The position numbers were made by a program, and so were the translations under genes. The notes under the pieces were generated by a model. It did not search any database. It saw only the letters and a list, made by a program, of their open reading frames with translations, and was not told the DNA's origin. DNA of 64,000 nt from Carex sylvatica (lineage: Eukaryota > Streptophyta > Magnoliopsida > Poales > Cyperaceae): contig CAXKVR010000008.1 in assembly GCA_964058845.1 (NCBI GenBank), positions 620,001 to 684,000 of the forward strand, written 5' to 3'. This document shows positions 36,401 through 49,533 of this stretch, piece by piece. Position 1 is the first letter of the stretch. Each line of letters opens with the position of its first letter.

Positions 36401-39400
36401 GTGCCCGCGACTTCCTCTTCTTCTTAACCTTTCCGTCATCATAAAGCACCAATGTACCATCCCTGACCCCATTTTGGTAAGGTACCATTGCATAGCATGG
36501 CTGGCCTGGTACAGTTTCATTGATGCGGTTTATATCGAGCCCGCTCATCCTTTGAATTATTAAGTCGAGAGTGTACGCCAATGCAGTTGGACCACCCGCC
36601 ATCAGATTTGCTGAACTGAGGAATGACTTTTTACCAGGCGGTCTTCCCGGTCTTCCCTTGGGACGCGGGGCAACCGTAGTGTCAGTACCAGCTTTTTCAC
36701 TCTTGGGACGGCGGCCTCTCCGTTTTGGCTCGCTTTTCGATGGAGGATTCAATATGGGAGATTTTGCAGGTGTACTTGGTGGGGGGCAAATATCAGCCAC
36801 TGGCTTCTCCGTAGTTTTCTCAGATACAGTTTGTACGGTGGCCCCAATTTGACAGCTCACATTTCTAAGATTTGCTGCATATGGTTGAATTATATGGTCA
36901 ACAGGCTGTGTGGATGTTGCATTCATGTTTCTACTCCCAGTGAGCATTTCTAAGGTAACCCTGTTCACCCCAGATCCGACAGAAGTAATTGGTCTGGATG
37001 GTTGGGTATATGAAGTATCCACACACTGATTCAGTGTGGCAGTTCTTTCAGCAAAAGTCTGGATAGAAACTCCAGGATGGTAAATCTGATTCCTCGAGGT
37101 CCCATTAACTGTTTGTGCCAGTTTTACAGGTGTGCTAGGAGTAACAGCAGTACTGGTACAAGCAGGCCCAGATGGCATAACCGGGGCCTTCCCTGTGTTC
37201 CCTCCCGGGTTTCTGAAAGAAAGCATATTTGGGTTGTTCCTCTTCTTCAATTCAACCCATCTCTGTGCATCAGCTAAAGACAAAACCCTGTTATCAGGTC
37301 TAACAGGTGGTATGGTTGGAGATGCATTGTTTTTTGTTCCATTCTGCCGAGTGTTATTTCCATTACATATTCTCATTTTCTTACTAGTCTGTATTATACG
37401 AGGTGACAGCTCTGCTCTGACCTGACCTGTCAAACCAGTGTCATTAACAAGGGCACTGTGGTCCCTTTTCCTCCCATCAGACATTAGACCTGGTGCATTG
37501 GAATAGGAGTGTGACATGATACCGGCATTTATTCTATCTGAAATTAGGTTTGGATTATTCTTTGCAAGTGCAGTCACCTTCTCTTCACATGTGTCCATTA
37601 TACCCCGATTGCTAGGTGTTGAAGGTGCAACAATGCTATTATTGGTCGGTCGAGGCCGTGGTGGATATGGATCACCGATTAAACTACCCAACTCAGTAGG
37701 CATGGAATTAGTGCTGCTCATGTTTCTCCCTGGAGTTTGATTTGTGCCAAGTACCTGGTCTGTATCGCCCGTTTGTGCCACGAACTGATCGAACTCATCT
37801 TCCCACAGAATTTCTGAGCTGTTCAGGTCCAGTGCAATCCCTTTTGACGTACTGGGAGCCACCGAAACTGATGAGGTTGTGATTGGCAGAGTAGAGACAT
37901 TCCTTCTAGCAGAGCAAGCTGAAACAGCATTTAAATCAGGTTGAGACTGAGCATGTTTGTATCCATCTGATCTTACTTCTTCAGAATCAAAATTCAAACA
38001 ACGCCTTACAGACTTGTATGGCCCATTCATGCCACTGACAGTGCGGCAATTGGGGAATTGCACCACCGTATTAGTAGATGAACTGAAGATGTCAATAGGC
38101 TTATTGAGACCAGTGGTAATATTTGGCATGCATGGCATGGATGCCACTGCCAGCTTGTTGTGCCCATTCACAGAATTTGGGGTGCATGACTGAGAAGCTT
38201 CTATCGGCTTATCCTGCATAGTTTCAGCATTTAGAGTGCTTAAATTGGGCAAATCATTCATCTTATGCAGCCTATTTGCAGCATTGCTTGTGCGAGAAGG
38301 GGGGCTCTCTAAAGGATTACTCTGCGGATTTGCAGCATCCTGGGTGACCGAATTGGAGTTCCCTACTGGCTTACCAGCCCCATTTGCGTTACCAGGTGTT
38401 TCTACTGGAGGTGGCTCCACACCTTTCTTTCTAACATACTTTCTCTTGGGTTGATCTTCTGAGGCCTTCTTCGGTGTCATCTTTCTTGGGGCACGTGGTT
38501 TCTTCCCTGTTACAACCTTTGGCACGTACTTTTTTCTCCTAGGCTTTTGTTGTGGGGTCTTGTTCAAGTCTATACCTTGGTGCTCCGTGGTTACCAGGTT
38601 AGTTGCCACCTCTTCAGTAGGCACCATCTCCTGGTATGGTCTCCCCTCCAGTTCTGATCCCTGAGGTGGCATGTTGCGCATTGAACTTGGTTCTGTATTA
38701 GGTGTTGTTAGAATAGATGAATTCTGAGATGAATTCACCTGAGGTTGCATTGCCACCAAATTTTGAAAGCCGGTATCTGTACCCGACTCAATTGTTGAAC
38801 TCTTTTGGTGTTCGGTATGAGCAGAATTTGTCAGCTGTGGCATTACCGTATTCAAGGACCCCATATACGATGCATTTGTTGAACCATTTGGGTGTTCACT
38901 GTATAAAGAGCATGTTGGCTGTGACATTACCAAGCTGGGGAAACCCATATCAGGTCGAGTTCTTCTATATTCCGGTTTCTCTATTTGAAAAGAACCAATT
39001 TGAGAGGATGTTGTAACAGGCGGGTATCCAATATGTGGTCGGGTTAGAAGAGTAACCGGCTGAGGAATCATCCCAAAATTAATGCTTGACAAATCTGAGT
39101 CCAATGGAATTGATGTGCAGTCCAACTGTCTAGTATGAGGAGGCATCGAGTAAGCAGAGAGATGGATATTTGAGTCATTAGCTATATGCTGTTGCATGGC
39201 CTGATAAGAGCCTGTCTGAGGTGTCATCATAAGATTTGAGACAACCATCTCAGACCTGCTTCTTCCAATCCCCATTAGGTCATTAATGAAGGGAGAGCCA
39301 GTATGAGACGCATTCTCATTTGAGAAACCCGTACCAGATATGTTTGAAAAAACCAAGCCTGATTGGTTGATTCGACCAGGCATAGGTTCAGGCTGGTATG

Positions 39401-40248
39401 ACCTCAGCTGAGGCAGCATGTTCGAATTTAAAGAACTCCCATCAGGTAGGTTTATTCTCACATTCCGTTGTCCATTCAAAGTTGGCATCAAATGGGTAGT
39501 AAAACTCGGGTTGAGTTGGTTTATTAATGGAGTCTGATGCAGTCCGCCAGTTGGCGGATGCTGATGTTGAACTCTAGGGTCTTGTACTCCATCATTTCCT
39601 AACTCAATAGTTTCAGTTGGCAGAGTGTGTCTTGTAAAATTGTTCTTTTCACTGAGCAAAGGAGTAGGTGGTGATGGGGCAGGCTCACTAATGCCTTTGC
39701 TTACATTATTATCTTGTGCACTATTATAATTCTGAAAACTAAAATTAAAGCCACCTGCAATAGATTAGTTAATGTAAAAGAGGTCAGCTTATATGCAGTC
39801 TTCACGAGGCATTACAAAAAGGAGAAGTCGCGGAACCATCAAGTATTAATTAGACACTGGAATTTTCATTAAATAAGTTCTGACAATTCCCACTCAAAAT
39901 TGAAATGTTGCCCTTAGTTATTATTCTCCAAATAAAAAAATAGAGTATTTAAAAGAATTACATTTAATTACAAAGAGAAATAATAAGCTCCAAACATTTT
40001 TCATACATAAATCCGTTTCGTACTTTAGCATTTATTTGAAATTAATAAAGTGTTGGATTTTAACAACAACAAAAAAAAAAGGTGTATTTATCACAATGTA
40101 AGGTTAGGTAAGTTGTGGCAAGTTACCCATAACTAAGTTAAATTTAAATAAGTATTGCAATGAGGTCGCAATGCAAAATTTTGGACTGAAACAAACTAAA
40201 ATAAAGTTAAAAGGTACAATCAAATAACTAACCTTTTGTTGTGGTCAT
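30420..40248 (-). CDS. DME: DEMETER/ROS1-type 5-methylcytosine DNA glycosylase-lyase
   Basis: This nuclear enzyme excises 5-methylcytosine and nicks the backbone, starting active DNA demethylation by base-excision repair. Seventeen coding exons keep phase and give 2155 residues: 40248-40233, 39754-36230, 35658-35568, 35354-34130, 33960-33881, 33795-33711, 33603-33512, 33124-33056, 32971-32935, 32851-32769, 32659-32081, 31807-31771, 31690-31493, 31190-31125, 31031-30917, 30807-30769, 30550-30420. N-terminal landmarks are IDLNKTPQQKPRRKKY, the basic KRKYVRKK and two AT-hook-like motifs (RGRRPK, GRPGRPPGKK). The glycosylase domain begins DRRFSPWKGSVVDSV. Its helix-hairpin-helix LSIRGLGLKSVEC holds the catalytic Lys, and the Asp follows in FPVDTNVGR. 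The [4Fe-4S] cysteines (spacing 6, 2, 5) lie in exon 32851-32769. The C-terminal domain includes LCDNEACARC, CRTAMRGSFPLNGTYFQV and PRPLYARLHFPASK. The start (MTTTK) is inferred from phase. DME versus ROS1/DML orthology is undecided, although DWDSLRKGV and RERGMNNMLAERIK lean to DME. Exon 32659-32081 carries an expanded Glu-Pro repeat. Confidence 0.93.
33227..33375. repeat. Dispersed repeat copy in a glycosylase intron
   Basis: This block (AAAATAAGATCCATGGTAAA to TATTGTTGACGACCCCAT) has a close second copy at 54629-54783, in the same orientation. The two differ mainly in the length of a GA-rich stretch. It ends before a poly-A tract at 33386-33408. It looks like a short interspersed element, class unknown. 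Confidence 0.6.
35974..36275. repeat. 150-bp tandem duplication spanning an exon end and its splice donor
   Basis: 35974-36123 and 36125-36275 are near-identical. Shared phrases include GAAACTGTTAA/GTAAACTGTTAA, GGTGATTTTGTGGTTGGTGA, TCAATCTCATTGC and TTGAACAAGATGCATCCTAG. The right copy contains the last 46 bases of the large coding exon and the working donor at 36230/36229. The left copy, inside the following intron, repeats those 46 bases and carries its own intact donor (CAAG/GTAATA at 36079/36078). Confidence 0.85.
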
Positions 40249-41320
40249 TGGGCAAAGTGAAAAGCAGCTCTAGTTATCACACTCTTGGTACCAAAGAAAC
40301 ATACCAAACTACCATGTATCAACTTAAAACCTATCAAAAAATAATTCAAGATACTAAATCAAATTTAAACGAACATAAGTAGGTATCCTAAAAACTTGAA
40401 GGCTAGTAATCATCCAATTGAATAAATGTGGATTGCATACCTTTGCCCCAAAAATCAAAGTTTCTATACTCTTTTTATGCAATGCCAATGCCTCCTGAAA
40501 TAAAAATAAAAATTTGAAAAAGCCAGTGAACAATTAACGGGACAAGAAAAAGTGAAATTGTGCATTTTAGATAAAAATAGATATTCTAAACCCAAACTTC
40601 CCAACACCCCCAAACCCCACGGTAAAACCCATACTCAAAATATATATATATATATATATATGTCATGTTAATACTAATAATAGGATTAAAAATAAGTTCA
40701 TCTCCTAATAACGCACGGAAAAAAATAACTACACTCGCAATAGCAATCAGAACTAATGTGCCCAGCAAATTTTACAGATCTCAACAAAGGAGCTTTCCCC
40801 TTGATCACGTGCAATTACGAAAAGTTATTCAAATCGGTAAAAATAAAATTCCAAACAATTACAAGTAACATCTCTTGCTCCCGCACAGCAATGGAACCTC
40901 ACCGGTCGAAAACACGCACAAATTTGGACAATCAGTACGAGCTACAGCAGATCTGGTCGATATGTCCAAAGCCAATGAGTCAATTACAAATCCTGAACTC
41001 AAATTCAACCTCTTATGAACCAGTAGCCTCGAAAGTTTCCCCTTTTGAATGAACAAGCAAGAGATGAAGGAAGAACGAGAGGAAAATAGGTAGACAGAGG
41101 GGAGGTAATAACGGCAGTAATCATTACAAAAGGGAGAGGTAGACAGTAAAAGTTCCACAAAGACACACCATCCGCACCTCCAATTCGTGATTGTAGAGAG
41201 AGAAAGAAGAGAGAGAAGATAGAGGAGGAGAGAGAGAGAGAGGTGGTAGGCGAGGAGGAAGGAGTGGACCGAGACAAAGAAAGAAAAGAGAAAAAAGAGA
41301 GAAATTTAGAGCATATAGTT
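40249..41320 (-). promoter_or_regulatory. Probable 5' UTR and promoter of the DNA glycosylase gene
   Basis: A non-coding exon with clean borders (TTTCAG/GAGG at 40494, GCAAAG/GTATGC at 40441) lies upstream of the start exon. Further up, 41190-41310 is strongly purine-rich on the plus strand, so CT-rich in the transcript, as in many plant 5' leaders. The exact first exon and transcription start cannot be placed by eye. Confidence 0.45.
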
Positions 41321-42265
41321 AATTTTTTCAGTGACAAAACCAAATCGCAGTATATCTAATTTGGGTGGGTGAATGACTGTGGGGTCTACTTGTCAGTTTA
41401 AGATCCCGACCACTCGCGGTTGGATGCTGACGAATTCGCGCGAGAAGCGTTGAAGGTCCAGAGTTACCTGTTTGCATTTGGTCTATTCCTTCTGGTAAAC
41501 TGTGTCATTTTTGCATTTGTATTCTCAAAAAGTTTCTTATTTTTTTTAAATATTAGAAAATAACAATTACAACTTTATTTTGGTTCAAACTGTATATATA
41601 ATGTACACAGAATTTTTATTATTTATTATTTGATGCTGGTTAAATGTTATAATATTATTTTGTGAAAAAGTTATTGCTATGTAACTAAGAATAATAAGAA
41701 AAAAAAACAAATTGAGCTGGAAAAGGGTAAAGAAAAATTGACATTGCAGGCCATAATAATAGGGTATTTAGAGGTTATAAATGTAAAAATCGTGCCATCA
41801 GTTTCTCGGTTTCTCCAAAACGGTGGTTTTGGTGGTTGTTGGGCTTGTGCTGGTTTAAAGAAAGTTTGACAGACCGGGTCCAGTGAGACATATAGGAAAA
41901 GAATAGCCTCGCGTGACTTCTGAAGTCGTTGGGCACAGAAAAATATTAGAATACTTCTTTTTGCCACGTGTCGGTAAACCATGTTGTATTTTTCATTATT
42001 AGAACACTTTTTACCTTTCTTTCGATCCTGCCCTAAAATTTTATAACGGCTATCACACGAGCAGAGTCGGACTTTCAAATTATAAAATTAAATATATATT
42101 AAAAATTAATTATAATTTTTTATTTACAATTAATTTTTCAGTACCATAATATTTTATTTTAAATTATAAAAATTATATATAAATATAAAGAGATATATTA
42201 ACTCCATTTTTTTACTTAAGTCTGTCCTTAGCTACTAGTAGATCGAAGTAGACATATTTATGTAG
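41321..42265. other. Gene-free interval
   Basis: This is AT-rich DNA upstream of the glycosylase gene. The minus-strand frame at 41677-42078 has no recognisable domain. Confidence 0.45.
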
Positions 42266-42678
42266 GAGTACAACTAGAATGTTTCTAAGTTCATAAAAAA
42301 AAATTGTGAAGTTAACTCTAAAATCTATCGAATTGGTTTCAAACGACGAATTCAAACTGTTGAAATTCTTCTATCTTACGAGTGATGCATCTACATGCAA
42401 AAATTTTAAAATTTGAAATTAATTTTGTATATAACCAAGTTGTCAAAAGGTGTCCAAAAAATGAATGCATTAAAATTAATTTATAAATTTTTTAATTTTG
42501 ACCACTTAACTTCATACTAAATTAATTCAAAAGTTTAAAATTTTCACATGTAAACGCATTACTCGTAAGATAGAAGGATTTCAATGGTTTGAATTTGTTA
42601 TTTGAAACTAATCCGATAGGTTTTAGAATTGAGTTAACAAAAAGACTTGGTGAACGTAGAAACGCCCTAGTTTTACTC
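42266..42678. mobile_element. Foldback element of about 410 bp
   Basis: The ends are GAGTACAACTAGAATGTTTC and the complement of GAGTAAAACTAGGGCGTTTC. The arms continue to pair (TAACTCTAAAACCTATCG-like block, CTTCTATCTTACGAGTGATGC and its partner) around a centre at about 42420-42480. A 25-28 bp imperfect direct repeat (CATAWTTATGTA then AGTACAACTA) flanks it at 42253-42280 and 42683-42708. Confidence 0.7.
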
Positions 42679-42709
42679 TTTCCATAATTATGTAAGTACA
42701 ACTAAAATC

Positions 42710-45300
42710 TAACATTAACTTTTACTTTATTTATTATAGTATTTTTTTTATATCGTTTTTACTTTAAAGAATAAAAATAATAAGATGTTATTTATTTTAA
42801 AAAATCGCAGAATATTTTTATTGTTTCTTTCTAATATCATGTTGACTATAACTGCAGACTTAGTATATTAGTACAAATCCTTATCTCTCTTGTAAGAGAA
42901 TGAAAATTTAATTCTCGAGAATAGCATCTAAAAAATATTGAATGTTTACCAGAACTCTTTAATAAAAAATATATATTATGTTGACTAAAAGTTATTATTT
43001 TTCTAAAGTAACTATCAAATCATACGTGTGATCATTTTTTCCGATCATTATGCTATTTGTAGCTTTTGAAAACTAAAAATATTTTAAAAAAGGTTAATTT
43101 ATATTGATTATAGAAATTAGTATTAATTATTTAATTTTATCTAAGATGGATATTATTATTTTCAAAGTGTAGCATATGGACGGTCGTAGTTTAACAATTT
43201 GAGATCCACTTGTTAGTACTTCATAATTCGGTCTCTTTCAAAAAAAAAATATATTCAATTTGAAGAAAAGTAATATTAAATTCAGACCTCACACTCCCAA
43301 TTATTATTAAATTCAAGAATAATTAGAACATATATATAATGTCGATTTCAAAGATGAATGACAAAAACTGTGGTAGCTATGAAAAGCAAAATAACAATAT
43401 ATTTACTAAATATATGACCATGAAACCTCACATAATATCTGCTTTCAATTGTAATCCAATAGCCAATTTAAGTTTGTACATTAACCTACATTTTCTTATC
43501 TTAAATCGTTCTAAACATAGGATTACATAGGATTGATCCGTAATGAAGTAAAAAGATTTGATAATTAACCAGCCACATAATTATATTGCATCTTTTTATT
43601 TTTATGAAAATGTTAAAAGCTAAATTTGCTCGTGCCATCTTCGTTATTATATATAGAAAATTATTAGAAACTGATAAGTATTTCTTAAGGTACTGGATCA
43701 TGTAGAATATTCATATTCATATCAAAATTAATTTGATGGCTATTAATTTTGCTATATAATTTAGACTAAAATATTATGATACTATATAATTGATCTCTAT
43801 TTACAGTAAGAAAATGTTATATAATTAATTTCATAGTTCAAAATTTTAGCTGTGTTTCTGTATTGCACTGGATTTGAATTTCGACATGAACAACACATGT
43901 TCGCTTGACCTTTTATGACTAGTAACATTGGTACAGGTGTTCTTAATTAATGCAAAAGTTTTTTAGCGCTAGATATACCAGTATTTTGTTTAGTTCCGCA
44001 AAAAGCACGCGGGATTGTGTCAAAATCCCCGCAAAAAAATTGGTTACCATGGGGTCCACTTGTCAGTGACTCGTACTACAGCTCTTTCAGATAATTGTAT
44101 TTGATTTGAAAAAAAAAAATAACACAAAATCACAGCCGACACTCCAAACAAGTCTTGAATTCTAGACCAAAAAGGACATGTATATAATGACATATCTGCA
44201 TTCAATCAATGTCCTTTTCTTAGTAAATTATTTCACAAAACCTTATTCGAACTTGTATGACACGAGAACTACAGCAATGCATGCAACAAGTCGATGTTCT
44301 CATTGACACACAGATTTAGTTATAAAAAAAAGGTTCAATTTTTGTCTAAAAATTAAGTACCTAAATAAATTATATCCTAGAAATGAATGTTACAGGATCA
44401 GATCTTATACAGAATGGACAGCAACTGGAGAACAAGCACATTGTTTGGTCACAAAAATACGAGTAATAATAATAAATAACCAAGTTGAGATTTCTGTAGA
44501 CCGGAAAGGGAAAGGGAAGGGATCACTAGAACTAGAAGGCAAGCTGAATTCATTTTTTATCTGGAAGAAGAAAACAAAACCAAGTAATAAAATAATAAAA
44601 AAAAAAACAGTGAAATAAAAACACGTCTGCCTAAGTGGGCCCACTGAGCACCTTTTCCCAAACGAAAGAGATTCATTCCATATTTCCATAGTCATAGACC
44701 ACCGACCTGGTGCGCTACTTGTTGTGTGCGCGCGCTTCTTTTCGAGATCATTTTGGATCGAAATATATTTTTTATGTTTTTAAACGGTTTTCACAAACAG
44801 GTGTCATTTTGAGAACTAGGTATTATGTGTGGGAGCTACACGAGTCCTTTTTTGTTATCCTCTTCAGTAACAAAATAAAATCAGCTCTCTTTTTATTCGT
44901 CATGCAACCTAGTTTAGTTATGCTCAAGATTATTAAACCATATTTATATTAATATTTATGTATATGTATATGTATATCTATATATGTATGCTCGACTGCT
45001 ATACGACGAATAAGAGTACACAATAACAATATTATATTCGACTAAAATGTTTCTTTATTAACGTAAAGGAAAAAGGAGAAAGGGCATTATGCGAAACTGG
45101 AGATGTAAATTTACAGGGAGGCCGGCTATTCGTCTAGGTTCTATCCACAAAACAAACGTGGCATGGACTAGACATATAATAACAATAATATATTTTTACT
45201 TGTCAAACGGTTGCAATAATTTGCTCACGTGAGTTCTTATTTTACTAGAATGTGTCCAATCACGGTATATTTAATAGACAACGTGAAGTTTCTGCTTCAC
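42710..45300. other. Gene-free interval
   Basis: Very AT-rich. I recognise no gene in either strand. The short frame at 44405-44695 (minus) has one hydrophobic stretch but no family features. Confidence 0.45.
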
Positions 45301-45308
45301 GTGTCTAT

Positions 45309-45433
45309 AAAGAGTTTATATTCTCTGTATTAATTTAAAAAGGAATCTTTTGAGTTAATATATTTAGATCGAAAGAGTTTGTATTCTCTGTATTAATTTA
45401 AAAAGGAATCTTTTGAGTTAATATATTTAGACC
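45309..45433. repeat. Tandem duplication, about 62-bp unit
   Basis: AGAGTTTRTATTCTCTGTAT, followed by an ATTTAAAAAGGAATC and TTTGAGTTAATATATTTAGA block, is repeated head to tail with only two or three differences. The near identity indicates a recent event. Confidence 0.88.
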
Positions 45434-45959
45434 GTTCAATCAGTTTTAAAAATTTATATTAATATTAAAGACTTCCTATGTTTTAGATGAAAATTATATG
45501 AGTTCCGTTTATAATTATCTAAACTCAAAATATATTCTTTTAAATTAATACAGACGATACGGACTCTTCTATATATATTTGGAATTCAAATTCGTTGTTT
45601 TTTATAAAAAAAATTTCTATCGTTTTCTCTCTAAAGTAGGATACTGATTTCTTTTTTTTATAGAGAAATGCTGCGGATTTGAATCTGACGAATTATTATA
45701 TTTTTAATAGAAATGAATGTACTGTTATTCTCAAAAAGTAACAGGAACCTGTTATTTCAATTCTAGCTATTGATTTTGTTGAAATTCATGTCCGGAGAAG
45801 TTTTTCTGTTAAGATTTGCACATAAAAATGTTAACGGTTAAGATCAAAATAACAGGTTCTATTATTCCTCTAGAATAACAGTAGTACAATTTTCATTTTT
45901 AATACGTCTGAAATTTAACATTTTATTATATATTATTTATAATTTACATTTATATATTG

Positions 45960-46690
45960 TTTTAATGGTAAATAATATTCATTATGAATTAATTTGAAGT
46001 TTTAAATTTATTTGATGGAGATTGAAAAGTTTGATAAATAAAGGCTACATTTAGAACATAGGTAAATAATACTAATTATTTCCAAAGTTTATTATATTAT
46101 TTGCAAATATTGAGAATCTCAATAAATGAGGCTAAATTAGAACATAGGTAATAATATTAATTATTTCAAATATTGTAAATTTATTTGACAAATATCGAGT
46201 ATCTTGATACATGAAGGCTAAATTAAAAACATACGTAAATAATATTAATTATTTCCAATGTTATAATATTAACTATTTCCAAAGTTATAAATTAATGACG
46301 AATTAATGTTGAAAATCTTAATAAATGAAGGCTAAATTTAAACATAGGTAAATAATATGAATTATTTCCAAAGTTCATAATTATTTGACAAATATTGAGA
46401 ATCTTACAAGAAGGCTAAGTTAGAACATGGGTAAATAATATTAATTATTTCCAAAGTTTATAATTTATTTGAAAAATTAAAGTTGAGAATCTTAATAAAT
46501 GAAGGCTATTTAGAACATAGGTAAATAATATTAATTATTTCCAAAGTTTTTGTTTATTTGATAAATATTGAGAATTTAAAAAGAAGGCTAACTTAGAACA
46601 TGTGTAAATAATATTAATTATTTCCAAAGTTTATAGATTTATTTGAAAAAAAAAATGACAACTTTAATAAATGAAGGCTAAGAACATAGG
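45960..46690. repeat. Minisatellite, about 90-bp unit, eight copies
   Basis: The motif GAAGGCTAAATTTAGAACATAGG and variants recur near 46043, 46128, 46217, 46328, 46412, 46503, 46585 and 46675. Each is followed by TAAATAATATTAATTATTTCC and a TTTGACAAATATTGAGAATC block. Spacing varies from about 82 to 111 bases. The repeat explains the whole interval and no gene is present. Confidence 0.85.
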
Positions 46691-48884
46691 CCATTTCTCC
46701 TAATAAAAAACTATTTGGAAAAAAATTGGTCTCTGATTTTGGTTTTCTTGACAATATATCCATGCTTAGATATTCACGTGATGATTCTTGCAACATTTTG
46801 TGATATATGTGAATAAAATATATATTTTATACAAGTAGCTGGAGTGACCTTGGGAAGAAATTGAAATATGTTCCTGTTAAAAAAATATTTTACTAAAAAC
46901 TACTTCTAGTATAATTGATTGATAATGTTGTTTAACAATATGAGAGATATATTGTAGATTCTAAATTCTAGCTTCAACCGAAATTAATTTATTTAAAGTT
47001 ATTAAATTTCATATAAGGTTTCAAACAAAATATATATTCTAGGTCGCTAACAAAAACGAAGCTATCACTTGGATTTGTCTCCTCCTTGTCAAAGTGTTCT
47101 AGTAGCTATACACAGTTTTTAAACTTCAAAGTAAACGGTCAAAATAACGTATAGAATTTTATTAATAAATCAAATATATTATATATAAAATAAAATTATA
47201 ATTTCAAATTTAATTGAGACTGTTTGACCAAGTTACACGGCCAAGAAATCTCAGATCTATTCAAAATTCCAGTAAAATTTATACAAACAGAGGACACCAA
47301 CTTTAACGTTATACTTAATTTTTTGCTATAAAAACGGCTAACAAAAAATTGAGAGTTTGATTCTCGTATTTTATATAACATATTTTTTTCAAAAAAAAAC
47401 TAATAAACAAAAAATAAATTTTCATAAAGAAAAAGCTAACAATAAGATATTTAACCAATGAAGGAAACAAAACATAAAATGCAAAGAAAATTAAAATGAA
47501 TATAAGGAACAAGAATCTCATAGCAATTCGTACCTCAAATAAGCTGAAATTAAGAAGATTAATTTCTTCCTTCTCCTCTCCTTTTCACTGTTCTCAGGAA
47601 AAACTGCCTTGGTGTGAAATCAATGTGCTACTATTCCACCATTATATGGACCTAGGGTTACAAAAATCATTAATTACTTTCATCCTACTTATAATTTTCT
47701 ATTTTAAACCTTCTTACTTTTCAATTTGGGTTTTATATACTTTCCCTAAACTGATGTATAAGATACGATGAATGTTCTCATCTACCTAATCTTTTTTGTG
47801 GCATTACTGCAACCTTTGTTTTTAGGAACTAATTATTAAAAAAAATTCAAAATTCAAGTCAAGAAATAAAAACCGTTATATGTGATCTATATCACTTTCT
47901 TCGACAAAGTAGAAAAAGAAAATTGACGATAATTTGACTTTTTTTCACCGATATCAGAAATAAAGACAAACAATACACTTAAATTTTTCGCATTAAATAC
48001 ATGTTTGAGAAGCTTTCTTTATCATTAAAACAAAGACCGAATATATTTTCCTTTACACACTTAAAATGTACTAAATTAGCAAACGGTCTAATTAATGCCT
48101 TGAGATTTTACATTTCTTTTACACTAATTCAATAGATTGTTTATAGGAGAAATTTTGCAAATACTCCAACAGTCTATAACGAATTCGAATTGGTTGAAAT
48201 CCTCGTAGAATTTCAGCGACCCTGTTATCCTCTGTCCCTCTCTCTCCTCAAAATTTATAAGAGAGAGGATAACAAAATTGCTAAATTTCTCTCAAAATTT
48301 CAGCATATTTGTAATTGTTTATAAACTAGTTTTTAAAATTTGATTGCTCATCATTTACGCATAAATAATACCTATTTAAAGCAATAAAAATTAATTCGGC
48401 ATTGCATTTTATTTATTAATATTTGTACCAAACATTGCGGAGAGATATTAAAAGGGTCACAAGGATAAATGTAATTATTAATTTTTCAGTGGAAAAAGAT
48501 ATATAAATTAATATAAGGGTATATGTACATAAGCTCCTCTGGAAAGAGCCAAAGAGTAAAACGGATGATATTTTATACCGAGGGGACCAGCTGGTGATCA
48601 ATATCAATTCCAAACGGTGCCGGAGATCTTTGTAGACCCGGTTCAGCTACTCTCCAATTGTACGGAATTCATTAAATTATTGTACGCAAACTATGCCGTT
48701 AATTTTAAATTGGACTGTGTAGATTAAATTTTACTGTTTTGTCATCAACGTAGGACAGCAGTAGATACTGTTCGGATGTACTGCAACTGAATTTTTCAGA
48801 TCCAGTAAAACTGTCCAAATCAATCTTAATCGTTCAAAATATCAGAAATTCATTGAACTAATTACTGCTCTGTAAAATATATTT
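46691..48884. other. Gene-free interval with one small hairpin
   Basis: AT-rich. At 48225-48272 the pair GTTATCCTCT...AGAGAGGATAAC forms a short hairpin. I see no gene. Confidence 0.45.
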
Positions 48885-49524
48885 CGGGGAATTTCACGTA
48901 TACCCCTTAAAAACTTCAAAATTTTGTACTCCCCCCTCTAAAGTTTGAAATTATGTATTCCCCCCTCTAAACTTCAAAAACTCACAAATTTATCCATTTC
49001 ATTGTATTTTATATTAAAACTCATTCTAAAATTTTAAAATATCAATTTTACCCTTTATTAAAAACATATAAAACCCATCAAACTCAAATTTAAATCTAAA
49101 GGGTCCCTCTACCGTTTGATCCGCGTGCATCGCAGTAAGATCTGTGCATAGTGCTTCAATATTCGTGACGATCTAGCATGCACGGATCTTAAAGAAATAT
49201 TGATGGTGCTCATCGCATTAAGATATGTGCGTTGCTTCAATATACGTGCGTGTTCACATCAAGATTCGTGTTGATCTTGCGCACACATATTTAAAAGCAG
49301 TTAAAACTGTTCGAATTCAAATTTGAGATTGATGGGCTTTATATGCATTTAATAAAGGGTAAAATGGATATTTTATAAATTTAGAATGAGTTTTAATATA
49401 AAAGACACTAAAATGGGTAAATTTGTGAGTATTTGAAGTTTAGAGGGGGAAAAATGTAATTTCAAACTTTAGAGGGGGAATATGTAATTTTGAAGTTTTG
49501 GAGGGGTACACGTGAAATTCCCCC
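48885..49524. mobile_element. 640-bp foldback with about 215-bp arms and 9-bp target duplication
   Basis: The ends GGGGAATTTCACGTATACCC and GGGGAATTTCACGTGTACCC (right end reversed) begin arms that stay complementary for about 215 bases. They pass through two CCCCCTCTAAA blocks and the phrase ATTAAAACTCATTCTAAA. The 9-mer AATATATTT flanks the element exactly (48876-48884 and 49525-49533). Long terminal repeats plus a 9-bp duplication point to a MULE-type non-autonomous element. The loop (about 49100-49300) contains repeated TTCAATAT-CGTG and GATCTTG phrases. There is no coding capacity. Confidence 0.85.
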
Positions 49525-49533
49525 AATATATTT

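Noticed and set aside
36372..39016. Plus-strand open frames of 60-99 residues opposite the large glycosylase exon
   Set aside because: They are antisense shadows of a well-supported coding exon, and none shows domain features of its own.
41677..42078. 133-residue minus-strand frame upstream of the glycosylase gene
   Set aside because: Mixed composition without a recognisable domain and without a plausible start context; best seen as chance.
46000..46690. CRISPR-like array of regularly spaced repeats
   Set aside because: Units are long, diverged and contiguous without unique spacers, and the DNA is plant nuclear; a minisatellite fits better.
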